Below, piece by piece: positions 38,965 through 50,259 of a stretch of DNA of 64,000 nucleotides. Each line of letters starts with the position of its first letter. Positions within the stretch are counted from its first letter, which is position 1. Origin of the DNA: Distichodus sexfasciatus (taxonomy: Eukaryota; Chordata; Actinopteri; Characiformes; Distichodontidae); contig JAVGVS010000662.1 in assembly GCA_032718565.1 (NCBI GenBank), positions 62,001 through 126,000 on the forward strand. Direction: 5' to 3'. The notes under the pieces were generated by a model that was given only the letters and a program-made list of their open reading frames with translations, had not been told where the DNA came from and ran no database searches. A program made the position numbers and the translations under genes.

Positions 38965-39400
38965 AGCATTTACATCTACATTTCCGGCATTTAGCAAACG
39001 CTCTCTTCCATGAGTGTGTTTCCCAAAAGCATAGTTGCTAACTACATTAGCAACTAACACAGAGTACATTAGCAACTAACTTTCTGGCAGCTGAGGACTC
39101 CAAAGTCCTCTGCTTTCAGGAGTCCTCAGCTCTCAATAAGGTAAAGCATCTGTGAGCTCTGAACGAACAAAAAGTCTACTTTGTAGTGGCTCCACCTAGT
39201 TAGAGTAGTTAGCAACTATGCTTTTAGGAAACCAACCCCAGAGCGACGTTTATTTCCTAATTTCAGGACAGTCTCCCTGAGAGCAACCTGGGGTTGAGGG
39301 TCTTGCTCAGGGACCCATTAAAGGTAGTGCCAGAGGTAGACCTCAAACTCAAGCTCTTGGTCCAGAGGTGAGTGTCTTAACCACTTGGTCACCACCATCC
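38965..39400 (-). mobile_element. tRNA-Glu-like SINE (family B) split by a foldback element
   Basis: The SINE 3' part (CATTTAGCAAACGCTCTC, 38985-39007) continues after the insertion with GAGCGACGTTTATTTCC, AGGGTCTTGCTCAGGGACCC and CTTAACCACTTGGTCACCA (39240-39400). Minus orientation; A and B boxes lie at the right end. The interruption falls inside the CGCTCT...CAGAGCG portion. Confidence 0.75.
39008..39239. mobile_element. Foldback element nested in a SINE, about 230 bp
   Basis: The outer arms GTGTTTCCCAAAAGCATAG (left) and CTATGCTTTTAGGAAAC (right) are inverted repeats, continued by TTGCTAACTA and TAGTTAGCAA. An inner hairpin, GCTGAGGACTCC with GGAGTCCTCAGC, lies at about 39090-39132. Relatives are at 317-402 and, inverted and partial, at 39481-39600. 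Confidence 0.75.
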
Positions 39401-39480
39401 CGCTTTTGTAAAGTAACTGATGCTACTTTACTTGAAACTTTGGCAATGTTTCCTTTGTTGGGATAGTGTAAGTAAAAGAT

Positions 39481-39600
39481 CTTTTGTGTGCTGTTAGTTG
39501 TGAGGTGGAGCCACTACAAAACACACTTTTTGTTCCATCAGAGCCCACGGATGTTTTACTTTATTAAGAGCTGAGGACTCCTGAAAGAAAACGGAAAATC
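39481..39600 (-). mobile_element. Inverted partial copy of the 39008-39239 element
   Basis: The minus strand reads AGGAGTCCTCAGCTCTTAAT, AAAGTAAAACATCCGTGG, GAACAAAAAGTGTG and TAGTGGCTCCACCT, co-linear with 39118-39198. It is about 300 bp away in the opposite orientation, so the two could pair. Confidence 0.65.
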
Positions 39601-39989
39601 AGAAAACTCCCAAAAAACTGAGAACCTATACTTCCATGTAAATGGACACACCATAAACCAGATGTTTCAGTTTTGGGTGGACAAGGTATATGCAAGAGGT
39701 CAAGAAGGAGCATGTCAAGAGGTACAAACTAACAGAACAACTGTCGCCATCCTGGAATTCTGCTGTACATCTGGTTGGATAGCAGCAGGAAGGTCCACAA
39801 CTTGCAAAATTCAAAAGACCTGCTGGAAACAAACTGTTACTTGATACCAGAGAGCGTCTTCAGAGGTTTTGCAGAATTTAGGCCTTGGCTATCTGTTATG
39901 GCATTATGCCAACGAGCAACAGCATATAAGGATATGGTAACCACTGGCTTACCACTCAATTGCATAATTAAAGCAGACATCATCTATTT

Positions 39990-40130
39990 AGCCCTGCGGT
40001 GTGTTGCCGCCTGCCCAGGGTTGTTCCCTGCCTTGCGCCCGAAGGTTCCCGGGATAGGCTCCGGTCCCACCGCGACCCCAGTTGGGATTAAGCAGTTCAG
40101 ATAATGGATGATGAATGAATCATCTACTTA
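39990..40130 (+). repeat. 3' part of a fish SINE (family C tail)
   Basis: GCCTGCCCAGGGTTGTTCCC, GGGATAGGCTCCGG, CCGCGACCCCAGTTGGGATT and AAGCAGTTCAGATAATGGAT, then GATGAATGAAT. This is the common teleost retroposon tail ending in GGATGAATG repeats. The tRNA head is missing. A shorter tail is at 25660-25715. Confidence 0.65.
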
Positions 40131-40739
40131 TGATTTCTCATTTCTAAAAAGTAAATGTCTGTGATCTTGATCTTTGGTGGTAATTTCTTTCATTTTCCTG
40201 CAGCTGATTTCCACTAATGTAAACTCTTCTTCCTGCTTCTAAAATATTTATCACACAGTATATTAATACTGTATATCTAGAAATAGAAAACACATCTCAT
40301 TGGCAATTTTCCGTCAGTTTTAAGAGCATCAAGTATACTGTAACTTACGATATAAAAAATACGGGCAGTGAGGTTGTTAGTTAATTTACATTTGACAAGC
40401 CCATAATAATCAATGATTTAAGCGAGTATTTAAGGACAGTCAGTAAATTAACCTTCTGTCATCTTCATTTCACAAGATGCTATACCCATGATCTTTCTGT
40501 TTCGTTGCACCTTAAGGGACTGACAAGTCTTCAGCGTCTTAACACTTCCAATTTTGAGTGGATACATTACAGCATCTGAAAACGGTTTGAGTATTAAACA
40601 ATTCTTATTATGCCTGGAGGCACACTTGTCTATCTGCGGAAACATTTTGGAGCAACATTTTTGGGAAAATGTACATGATTTCATATAAAGAGTTTGATGG
40701 ATCATATGAGGGGGAGACTAAACAAATTTCGAAGAGCAA

Positions 40740-40851
40740 CAAACCCCCCCGCACAGTCTATTTCCCACCCTCGTTAAAATCTCTGACCATGTACTGAGGG
40801 AAGCTATGGGGTTAACGCCTGCCTTCCTCATTTCACTCTCCCTCTCCGGTG

Positions 40852-40889
<38 letters not shown>

Positions 40890-41110
40890 CTCTCTTCCTC
40901 TCGGCAGCATTTACACTCATCTTCCAGTTCGTACAAAACGACCGGCACCGTGGGGAATGCAGGAAGTGGGTGGTTTTTATTGGTGGACGGGCCGGGCAGG
41001 GCACCGTAAAGCAGCTTTAACAGCCCCGCTCGCCGTAAAGGAGCCGTTAAGGGTAGTGGAGCACGAGAAGAGGGCAGTGGATGGACCCGTGGGGAAAAGC
41101 AGTAGAAAGA
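40740..41110. promoter_or_regulatory. Candidate conserved non-coding element around a CT repeat
   Basis: Unique sub-blocks 40740-40850 (GTTAAAATCTCTGACC, GGGTTAACGCCTGCC) and 40900-41110 (GCAGCATTTACACTC, GGTTTTTATTGGTGGACGGG, AAGCAGCTTTAACAGCCC) flank a CT microsatellite (40855-40886). The minus-strand 140-codon frame across it is broken by the repeat and shows no domain. Confidence 0.28.
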
Positions 41111-41304
41111 TCTGGGTAAGGTACACACACACACACACATATACTGTACATAAGTCTCACAGATGCAGATGCACAGTGCAGATAGCTAGACTCGGATGAT
41201 GTGGTGGCTGATGTGTGAGGCACAGAGGCCATCTCACACACACACACATACACCCACAGAGGAAAGGTCAAACAACAGAAGAATTTCACTATAGGAAAGT
41301 GAAG

Positions 41305-41340
<36 letters not shown>

Positions 41341-41570
41341 ACACATACATACATAAGACAACTGAAAATGCAGAAAGCGAGACCAAGGCCCTCACACGCA
41401 CACACACACACACACAAGAGGAAAGGTCAAACACCAGAAGGATTTCACCAGAGGAATGCTGAGCTGCACACACACTAGGCACAAACACACACACACACAC
41501 ACGCTTCAGTACACCCACCACACTTACGCACATACACACACACACACACATACCTAACATCCACTCTCAC
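41110..41570 (+). repeat. CA-repeat cluster with a duplicated 70-180 bp unit
   Basis: At least six CA/CATA tracts occur. Between them, the phrase GAGGAAAGGTCAAACAACAG with AGAATTTCACTATAGGAAAG (41260-41305) is repeated as AGGAAAGGTCAAACACCAGA with AGGATTTCACCAGAGGAA (41419-41458). This indicates a local tandem duplication of unique sequence embedded in CA repeats. Confidence 0.8.
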
Positions 41571-42479
41571 ACACATGAAAGCTTCTCTGCAACACAGCGC
41601 TGTTCCACCAAACACTGACCTATTCCCTCTCCCTTGACCCCGACTCTCTCACCTCTGACCTCCATTACTATGGAATTCCCCAAGCGAGCCCTAAATCGCA
41701 GGCTCTTGTGATGGAGACGACACACCAGTGGCCCCCTTTTCATTTGTTTGTTTGAAAAAGGCTGGGGTGGTCCGGAGACATCTGGACCCAGACAGAATTC
41801 ATTAATCTGTCTGCCTCAAAGGCCTGTTGACAACAACAGCCAACTTCAACGTGAACCTGAACCTGGACAGTCAGAATTCATGGTCAAGGTTAAGGCCACT
41901 ACTATCAGTGCTGGGGCTGAATTGCTCATTTGTGCAGAGAAAGCAGTGGTGAGATTCCTCTAACTAACTAAAATTAGTGATACCACTAACGTAAATACCT
42001 TTCCAAGAAACGTACCAGTAGCAAAACTACTTTTAAAACTCAGTAATTTTGCCATTAACAAATTTTACATTGAGTAGTACTGCAAAACGTTACATTGTAT
42101 AAATACATATATTTACAATTTTCCCAAGGCCGATGGAATCGATTTATAAAAACATATATTTTTTCTCCTCCGTTTTAGAAAATGACTCACATGATTACTT
42201 TTTAAAAAATATTTCTGTACACATGAATATGCCGTCAAGAGCTGTGTAAAATCCTGGAAAAAAGAACGATTTACATCCGGTTACAATGACTTTTACGTCC
42301 TGTTGCTTCAAAAACAATGGCAAAGGGTGAGGGTGTTTCGTATGGACAGATAGGGAAGTCAAGTTACTTTTAAACGTTAGCAGGTGTAAACAAGCACAAA
42401 TAGCTTGAAAAAGGGAGATGAGAATCGCTGCTCTGACAGTATCCATCTTCGTAAACAACGTAAACAAAAGTTGCACACC

Positions 42480-42710
42480 TGACGTCAACGCATTTCCTGA
42501 CGCACACTTATGCTGCTATGAACCTAAAACTCTGTTTTCCCCGTCCACACGTAGTCACTGAAGCTGGAGTTTTCAGAAATCTCCACTTTTCAAAAATAGC
42601 CGGTTACAGTGACTGAAACCTCTGTTTTTGTGTGGATGATAGGCGTGGCCGCACAAAAAAATCTGTTTTTATACATATCCGGCTACGTGTGTATGGGGCC
42701 TTAAGCAGAC
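42480..42710. mobile_element. Foldback-element fragment related to 1758-2144
   Basis: CCCCGTCCACACGTAGTC, GGAGTTTTCAGAAATCTCC and CGTGTGTATGGGGCCTTA echo the GTCCACACG...TTTTCAG...GGGCC style of the element at 1758. The right terminus GGGGCCTTA is visible; the left is unclear. Confidence 0.45.
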
Positions 42711-42879
42711 TCCTGTGCATGCTCACTGCACCACAGCACATTATTAGCAGCTGCGAGATGTAGTCGAAGGATGGGGCGAAGACAGAAGCCAGAATCTGTG
42801 TCGGTTAAACAGCTTCAATGTAGTTAGCTATATTTTCTCTGGTCATATTGTAGCGGACTGCTATATTAAAAGAGTAGCA

Positions 42880-42943
42880 CGGCTGTTGCTTAGCACCTTT
42901 AATCACTGCTTAATTACCGTTTAAAGTAGCTTCCCCAACACTG
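42880..42943. repeat. Right end of a CAGTGTTGGG-type hAT element
   Basis: TTTAAAGTAGCTTCCCCAACACTG matches the right terminus of the 35916-36998 element. A convincing left end was not found; a weak candidate is CAGTGCTGGGG near 41906. Confidence 0.4.
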
Positions 42944-43079
42944 ATTAAACCCTATTTAAAAACACTGCTGACAAAAGCGTTGCTCGTATTTCAAGCACAC
43001 GATGATTAAAATAACCTCTGAGTGTATCAGCAGTCCATCCCTGAAACACTGACTGCGAAAAACATCACCAAAGTGGTGA

Positions 43080-43260
43080 CACTGCGAGCGATGATGCGCC
43101 AATAAAACTAAAAGAGCCCACCTTGGCTTGCCATATTTGATCAGAGAGAGAGGAAGAGAGGAAGCGAGAGCCAGAAAAATGTGAGTGACAGCTTTTCCTC
43201 CTGGACCTGTCAATCAGCAACATTCCAAGTAACCCTTTATTAAACCAGCAGAGAGAGATA
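43080..43260. promoter_or_regulatory. Small candidate conserved non-coding element
   Basis: A unique block with GATGCGCCAATAAAAC, CATATTTGATCAGAGAG, GTGAGTGACAGCTTTTCC and CAAGTAACCCTTTATTAAACC. It is followed by GA-rich DNA. Confidence 0.22.
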
Positions 43261-43628
43261 GTGGGAAGCGAGAGAGAAGGAGTGTGAGAGAGAGAAGTGA
43301 ATGAGTGAGAGACAGCAGACAGACAGTTAAGACAAGAGAATACGTGAAAACTATTTTCCACAGCTTACCTTATCATAAAAGAGAGAAACCAGCCTTTTGA
43401 AGTGACAGAATGGGAAGACATTGCTTGCATAAAATTGCAAAAACCTCACCTAATGTGAACCCAGACAGCAAAATGAGCTGCAAAAATCACTTAACCATCA
43501 TAAGCTTGTATAATGCAGTTATTAGGCCGTCAAACCTTGAGTTACTGTGTGTTGCTGCTAAAAGCTGAAGCGTGTCCTCATTTTTTCACATATCCAGCAG
43601 CACGTGATCAATGCTGAAACTCACAACT

Positions 43629-44118
43629 ACAGGTGTAAACCTTTACTGGCCTCACAATTCGATTTGATTACGATTATCAGGTCAAGGATTTGATACGATA
43701 TCACAATGTATCCCATGGATCGCAGATGGTGCGGCCAAAGCTACTACCGTAATATTCTTTTCAAGTAGAATTTTTAAGCCAGAAAATCACCAAGCAATGT
43801 CATTATGATATAATGCAAGGATTTTCAACTGGATCTGTCACAGAGACTACCACTCAGAATAAGTAGTATTCTGCAGCTGTCCACTTTTTTTCTATTACGT
43901 TTTAGATATTTGAATTTAATTCTGAAAATTTGAATTATTTCTGAAAAGTGATTTCAGTAGTGAAACTGGATTGCATGTCTCGGTCCACTAGGGGGCAGCG
44001 GACTGCAGGTTGAAACCCCGAATATAATCGATTATGGTCTGCCACTGCATCGATGCAGAATCGTCCACGACTACATTACGATGCATCGATTATGCGATTA
44101 ATTTCAACACCCCTATTG
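43629..44118. mobile_element. Composite: hAT-like element containing a foldback element
   Basis: The outer ends ACAGGTGTAAA and TTTCAACACCCCT are imperfect inverted repeats, with ATTCGATTTGATTACGATTA and GATTATGCGATTAA subterminal words. A reversed copy of the 31098-31340 family lies inside (TTTTCAACTGGATCTG near 43817, AGTGATTTCAGTAGTGAAAC near 43945). Confidence 0.5.
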
Positions 44119-45129
44119 ACAACTGATTTAAGAAAGTTGTTTTATCTGCCAAATATAATCGGGGAAACTGGCTTTATTTACAGCTTACTATCAGCTGAAA
44201 CTCCACAAATCCCACAGTGGAACCAGCAAAATTAGAAAGATAGTCATAATGTTTTGGTTCATCATAATTAAACAAGATTTAATAGTTAAATAACAGCAAA
44301 AATGAGCTTAAAGCTAAAAACACCATAACCAGCTTAGACCAGAAAAATAAAATAAAGTCTTTAACATTCATAAAATCTGCTGGAATAATATTGGATTAAT
44401 ATATCTAAATACATATATAAGTGCATAAAATAATCTTAATATAAGACCTAATTTGGAACAATTTGACTAATTTCCCTAATTAAAAAATGTAGACAATTTA
44501 TCAAGATAATGATATTTTGCAGTGTATTTCTCTGGCCATCTGGTCTAATTTCATCCCTGTTCACAAATTCACATCTCTCTCTCTCTTTCTCTCTCTCATT
44601 TCAGCTAGTCCACCCCCATGAGAAAGTCATTTGCCACATGGTGGCTGCTCTATTTTATTTGACAGTGATGTAATTTTTTTTTTTGCTTTGATACCGTAAC
44701 TGTGAGATGTCCCCTGGTTCTACAATGAATCCACACGCCATGATTACAAAGACCTGTATATGTTATTATGCTACATACTGTGTTTGATAGCATAGATGAA
44801 TGAGATGGCATTTATCTGGGGATTGAGAAGGACATAAGACACATTATCAAGCAGCAGGAAAGCAGCACTCCAACGCCCTCAGAGACGGATTCCGACCTAC
44901 TGTTATATTATACCTGGAAAAAATACAGTGTGGAAATGAGAGATTAATACAGTGGGGTGGAGAAAATGATCGGGGGAAAGCGAGAGGCAGGAGAGAGAGT
45001 ATGATGAAAGCACTGGAACTATTCTGTAAGTAAGGAAAACAGAAAATCTGAGGGAAATAAAATGAAAAAGTGTCTTTAATACATGCTGTTTGCATATGCC
45101 AACACCCATATAACACTGCCATGTGAGTA

Positions 45130-45413
45130 AGTGAGTGATTTAAGTGAGTGATTACTTGCCGTTGTGAACGTGCCACAGCACAGCACGGCACAGAGTGCAC
45201 CACAAGAAAATGTAACCTCTGCATTTGACCCCTTGATGAAGGTTTTCCTCCCGGACCTGTCAACCGGGCAGCTTTTTTGGCAGTGGCCGGGGGGCAGTGC
45301 TTGGGGATGGTACCTTGCCAATGAGTATCTCAGTGGAACCTTTACCGGTTCGGGATTTAAACCGATGACCTTCCAATCGCAGGGCGAATACCCTAACCGT
45401 TACGCTGCTGGGT
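45130..45413 (-). mobile_element. tRNA-derived SINE (family A), minus orientation
   Basis: The minus-strand head near 45413 (CAGCGTAACGGTTAGGG) and B-box GGTTTAAATCCCG are followed by the family body. It carries an unusual internal stretch (about 45230-45290) not seen in sister copies, including TTTTCCTCCCGGACCTGTCA. Its head abuts the next SINE. Confidence 0.7.
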
Positions 45414-45660
45414 AGCGTAGTTGGTAGCATAATGGTTAGACTGTTTGCCCTATGTTCGGAAGGTCATCAATTCAAATCCTGGACCGGTAAAGGCTCCACT
45501 GAGGTACTCATTAGCACGGTACCGTCCCCAAGCACTGCTCCCTGGGCGAAGGCCATGTCAGCTGTTCACTGCAAATGCAAAGCTCACATCAAAATGGTGC
45601 ACTGTGTGTTGTGCTGTGGTGTGTTAACAATGCCAGTCACTCACTCAATTCACTTTACCA
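45414..45660 (+). mobile_element. tRNA-derived SINE (family A), plus orientation
   Basis: The head GTAGTTGGTAGCATAATGG has an A-box-like TAGCATAATGGTTAG and a B-box-like ATTCAAATCC, then AGGTACTCATTAGCACGGTA and CACTGCTCCCTGGGCG. It is nearly full length and head-to-head with the preceding copy. Confidence 0.75.
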
Positions 45661-45695
45661 ACTGCTGCAATAACACACAATCTGTAATCTGTCAT

Positions 45696-45724
45696 CACAA
45701 ACAAACAAACAAACAAACAAACAA
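45696..45724 (+). repeat. (AAAC)n microsatellite
   Basis: About seven ACAA units. Confidence 0.9.
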
Positions 45725-45804
45725 AAATGACTCGTTAGCAAGCAAATATTGGCCATTTCTTCCATTTAATGCAAGGATTGACTCCCTACAATATACAGTA
45801 AATA

Positions 45805-46275
45805 CCATTCTGTCATTTAGCAGACCATCCATAGCAGTCCAGACCACATGCTTCTCCCTGAAGCAACTTGAGGTTGAGGGTCCTGCTCAAGGGCTCGACA
45901 CTCCCCAATCTTACGCTCATCAACATGGGTATTTACTAACACAGACCACTGTATAGCCTAAACTATAAATGATGCCGATTTTCAGAAAGTTCCCAGAGGA
46001 TCGTTTATTGCATTTAGCAGACATTCTTATCTAACTTCCATTTTCCTCATTTCGGGGAGAGAGCAACTTTTGGTCTTTCCCAGGGACCCAATGATGCTAA
46101 TATGGAAGTAGGATTTAAACCTATGACCACTTGGTCCAGAGGCGAGTATCCTAACCACTAGTCCAACAATAGGAATTTTCATTTCCTAATTAAAGGGGCA
46201 GTCCAATAGTGAAATGTTTAAGCTCTTGCAGGATTTGAACCTCTAATCTCATGGTTACTGTACCACCACTGCACA
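45805..46275 (-). mobile_element. Three tandem fragments of the tRNA-Glu-like SINE (family B)
   Basis: Fragment 1 (45805-45915): GTCATTTAGCAGACCATCC, GAGGGTCCTGCTCAAGGG. Fragment 2 (46010-46172), nearly complete: GCATTTAGCAGACATTC, TTTAAACCTATGACC, CCTAACCACTAGTCC. Fragment 3 (46173-46275): TTTCCTAATTAAAGGGGC, GGATTTGAACCTC, ACTGTACCACCACTGC. All are in minus orientation. Confidence 0.65.
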
Positions 46276-47499
46276 CATCATGATAATACATTCATTGAAA
46301 TGTACTTTACACTAAAGTTAACTTTTATATCTGTTGTTTTAAAGCAAATGTTTCCGATATGAAGAGCAATTCCTCATTGTGACCTCGGTCAGATACTTTC
46401 AAAACAAGGGGTTGGCAAACTTTTAAATCCAAGGGCTAGTAATGCAATTCGTCTCACCTCTGAGGACCAGACAACTGGATTCATCAGGGCACCATTAGTG
46501 AGATTTGTGTGCTTGCTTTTCAGCAGTTAAACATATGCTAACTAAGTGCAGTAGCAACGCCGCCATTGCTAAATTAGCTGCCTCTGTGTGTGGTTGTGTT
46601 CTCCGTATAAGCACTGGAGATGTCTGTGTGAGATGTACGGCGCATCCAGCTTGTATTTACTGCCATAATGTCCTCATTTGAAAGCAGCAGTAAATGAACA
46701 GTAGAGTGCCCTTGTGTTAGGGCAGAGAAATGTGCGGAAGAGACGGTACAATCGAAGAATACAGAACTGCTTGACAGAACTGGGCAACTGCTTAACTGTC
46801 AGTCTACTTTCAATTTTATAGCAAGACGCCAAGACACTTTACTGTGTCAAGTGTGTAACAGTCAACTGATATCCAGTCTGTTGTTAATTTTAATAAGAGG
46901 TTATGAAACGTACAAAGAAACATGCATGCGGAAATCAGTCCTAGAACTGATGCACACCCACTACAGACTTTTTCAGCACAAACAAAGCAAACCAGTGAAG
47001 GATTATAATTTGGTGTGTGCAGACATGCCTGCAGTCTCCATATACAACTATGCTCGTTTGCTGGATTCCCATTCTCTCGTTCTTGCTCCCTTCTGCCTTA
47101 CGCATCCGCTGGGGAGTTCAACCAGTACCTGCTCTATCCAGCATGAGCTATAGGCCTCGGAGCCCAGAGGGAAGGACAGGAGAGATTCTAATAACTCCAG
47201 CTAGAGTAGGGGGAGGGGTCAGGGTGGACCTCCAGACAAAGGAAATGGAGATTTGCAGGCAGGTTACTGTTAAAGTGACAGCCAATCAGAAGCGACGTAT
47301 GAGAGAAAACAGATAGAACGAGGACTGAGAGATGGAGAGACATCAATCATACAGCCTATATTTTTGATGTGTCTGTCAACATGTTGTCACACAGGTACCA
47401 ACAAGATTTGTTGATAGTGTGTAGTCAATATGTCACATTTAAACATATTGCCTAGAAGAAATGGAATAAATAATAATAAGATTATCTAAACTTTTGCAG

Positions 47500-47662
47500 G
47501 TTCATTGTGGGCAGCCTTTTTGGCAGCACCTGGAGAGCGGTGTTTGGAGATGGTACCTTGCTCATGACTAGCTCAAAGGTACCTCTACCAAACTTGAACC
47601 AGTGACCGTCCAATCACAGGGCCAATTTCCAAACCGTTACGGTACCAACTGCTCCAACATGT
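47500..47662 (-). mobile_element. tRNA-derived SINE (family A), minus orientation, truncated
   Basis: The minus-strand head TTGGAGCAGTTGGTACCG at 47660, B-box-like GGTTCAAGTTTGG and body words GAGGTACCTTTGAGC. The 3' portion is missing. Confidence 0.7.
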
Positions 47663-48680
47663 GCTTTAGGGGGAGGTAATTACCTTCCATACTAGTCCTT
47701 TATTACAGAAAGGTCTGTCATCAATTTTTGCAGATCTGCTTGGTGAGTGAACAACATAATAGTAAAATGAATTAGTAAAAATTAATGTTTTGTACTAATA
47801 AATGTAAAAGAAAAACCTAAGTTTAATACAAAAGCTAAGTTGAGCTAAGTTTCTGTATTTAATGTAACAAAGCCACACACAGAAACACATTTTGGACTAA
47901 TTTTCCATGACGTTAAATGAAACAAAAAAAAGTACCAAAGGCACACACTAAGGGTTGGTTTCTTGAACACTAATTAAGTCTAGTCTTGGACTAAATTGCA
48001 CTACAAATGGAGAGTCACCACTAAAACTCAAAGCTAGTTTTGGCATAAGCTTAATCATAGTTAACCCACTGTGTCCACTAATCAAATAACTGTCTAATTT
48101 AAAAAAACAATTACATAATATTCTCATTATTCTGAATAATGATTTGCTTGCTCCAGTGTGTGACCTTTTCGTGCAAGTCACAAGTTGGTTTATTATCACA
48201 ATAACCTCAATAATACCAAATAATGTCAAAGATATAGCCACAAGCAGCACAAAGGGGTCCAAGCAAAAGTCACAAAAAGCACACATGTAATAGACACACA
48301 GCCACACACTGCTGATGCTGATGTTTGTTATGACATAGGATAAGACCACATGACTACATTAATCATATTAAGACACAAGGAGTTAGAACGTAAAACAATA
48401 AAGGAAAATGACATGGCAAAAGAATTATAGGTGCGAACAGAAATTTGTGACTTGGTAGTGAAACTATTGAAGCTGTTATGACAGCTTCAATATGTTGTGT
48501 TTATAAAGAAACTAACCTCTAACAGTGTTCATATGAGAATTGGGTGCTTTTCTATAATTTCATTTAAATGATTAAAGCTCTGTTATGACATCACATAAAT
48601 TCACATAGCATTTCAGCACCCCTAGAGGTCAAACCTTGTTTCCCTTTGCTATAGCGGCAATTATAGGCCGATTGTAGGAC

Positions 48681-48740
<60 letters not shown>
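48681..48740 (+). repeat. (AAT)n microsatellite, about 20 units
   Basis: Sixty bases of uninterrupted AAT/ATA. Confidence 0.97.
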
Positions 48741-49528
48741 GAAGTAGAAACAGTACAATTACAAGAGGGTTCCATAGCACTTTGTGCTTGGACTCCTAAA
48801 AATCACAATTTAAAAAAAGTCGGTTCAATAATTCAATTCAAGAATTCAAGAATTTCAACCCTATGCTTTAAAATAAACCTTCAGTGTCAAAACCACTCCA
48901 AAATACTTGTTCCAAACCACCGCAGACCAAGACAAAATCTACATACAGCATGTGCAGACGTACAGAAAAGCAGCTCCAACCAGTGAAACAGGCCACAATT
49001 TAACCCTGCGCAAGCACTTAAACACTCATGCGATTAGTCGTCCGTTTCTATTCAAGTGCAGTGTCCCCCCACCAACCTTTTTCTTTCACACCATCTCTTT
49101 CTCTTTCTCTTTCTCTCTCTCTTCACTGGAAGAGGGAGCTAAACTACTCCAGGCCTGCTTCTGCAAATCCCCCATCGCTCTGCCCTGTTCAATTACGCAG
49201 CGAGATGCTCGACGGGACGGCCAGAGAAGCTAAATTATAACTTAACAAAGCTTAAACTCTTTCCAATTACTTCTAAAGAACAGCACAAAAGGCCGTCCAT
49301 CGGTGGATCCCTGAAAGCTATTGGGTAACCAGGAGGAGGGAGGAGGAGGGCCGGTTATTGTGGCTGGTTGCTTGGTGACAAGATGGAGGGATGGTGGGTG
49401 AGTGGTGGTGGGGCGTTGTGTGATGGGGAGGCGGGTGAGAAGCGAGACTCGGACCACCGTACCGTCCTCCCGCTTCATTCACATGATGAAAAGCATCCTT
49501 ACTGCATGCTAATGAGAAACCTTTAGAT

Positions 49529-49825
49529 TGGGTAGGGGAGAGAGAGAGCAGCAAGGGAAGGAGCGAGGTAAAGAAAAGAGAGAGAAAGAAATCAAGAGCA
49601 AGGAGAAACAGAGCAAAAGAAGAAGGGAGGAAAAGGGAGGAAAGAGTGGAAATAGAGATAGACGCAAAACTGAGAGAGAGAGAGAGAGAGAGAGAGCAGC
49701 AAAAGAAGAAGTGAAAAGAAAACAGAAAGATAAGAGAAAAATGTGAATAAGAAGAAAGTGAAAGAAGTATGGAAAGAGCAGAGAGGAAAGCAAAAGAAGT
49801 AAGGAGGAGAAAAACAGACAATGAT

Positions 49826-49860
<35 letters not shown>

Positions 49861-50150
49861 AAAAGTGGAGAAAGAGCAGAAGAAGAAAGGAGGAAAATGA
49901 CACTATTAAAACAGAAAGACAAGAAAGCAAAAGAAAATGAGGCAAAAAGAAAAGAGAAAGAGAAAAAATGAAAGAGAAGAGAAAATAAAGAGTGAATAAA
50001 TGAGGCAGAACACGAAAAAAAGAAAGAAAGAAAGAAAGAAAGACAGGAATAAGAGGATATGATGATAGAGAGGGTGAGAGTAGAGCTTAGTGATGGAGAC
50101 AATGTGAAGACTAACAGAAAGAATAAAGGAGGGAGAAATCAAAAAAATTA
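49529..50150 (+). repeat. Long polypurine tract, about 620 bp
   Basis: The plus strand is overwhelmingly A and G for about 620 bp, with pure (GA)n runs at 49672-49695 and 49828-49858 and an (AAAG)n run near 50018-50043. Open frames of 160-197 codons on the minus strand are Ser/Leu/Phe low-complexity translations of this tract, not genes. Confidence 0.9.
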
Positions 50151-50259
50151 CTTCTCCAGAGATAAGTGTTTCCTGGCAGGTTGATGCTTCTGCGGGAGGC
50201 CGTCCGTGTGTGTGTGTGCAGGGGTCCTCTTTATCCGAGAGAGGCCGTAAAGAGCCCTT

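Noticed and set aside
41905..42943. Complete second copy of the CAGTGTTGGG hAT element
   Set aside because: Only the right end is clear; the proposed left end is weak and the flanking 8-mers do not match.
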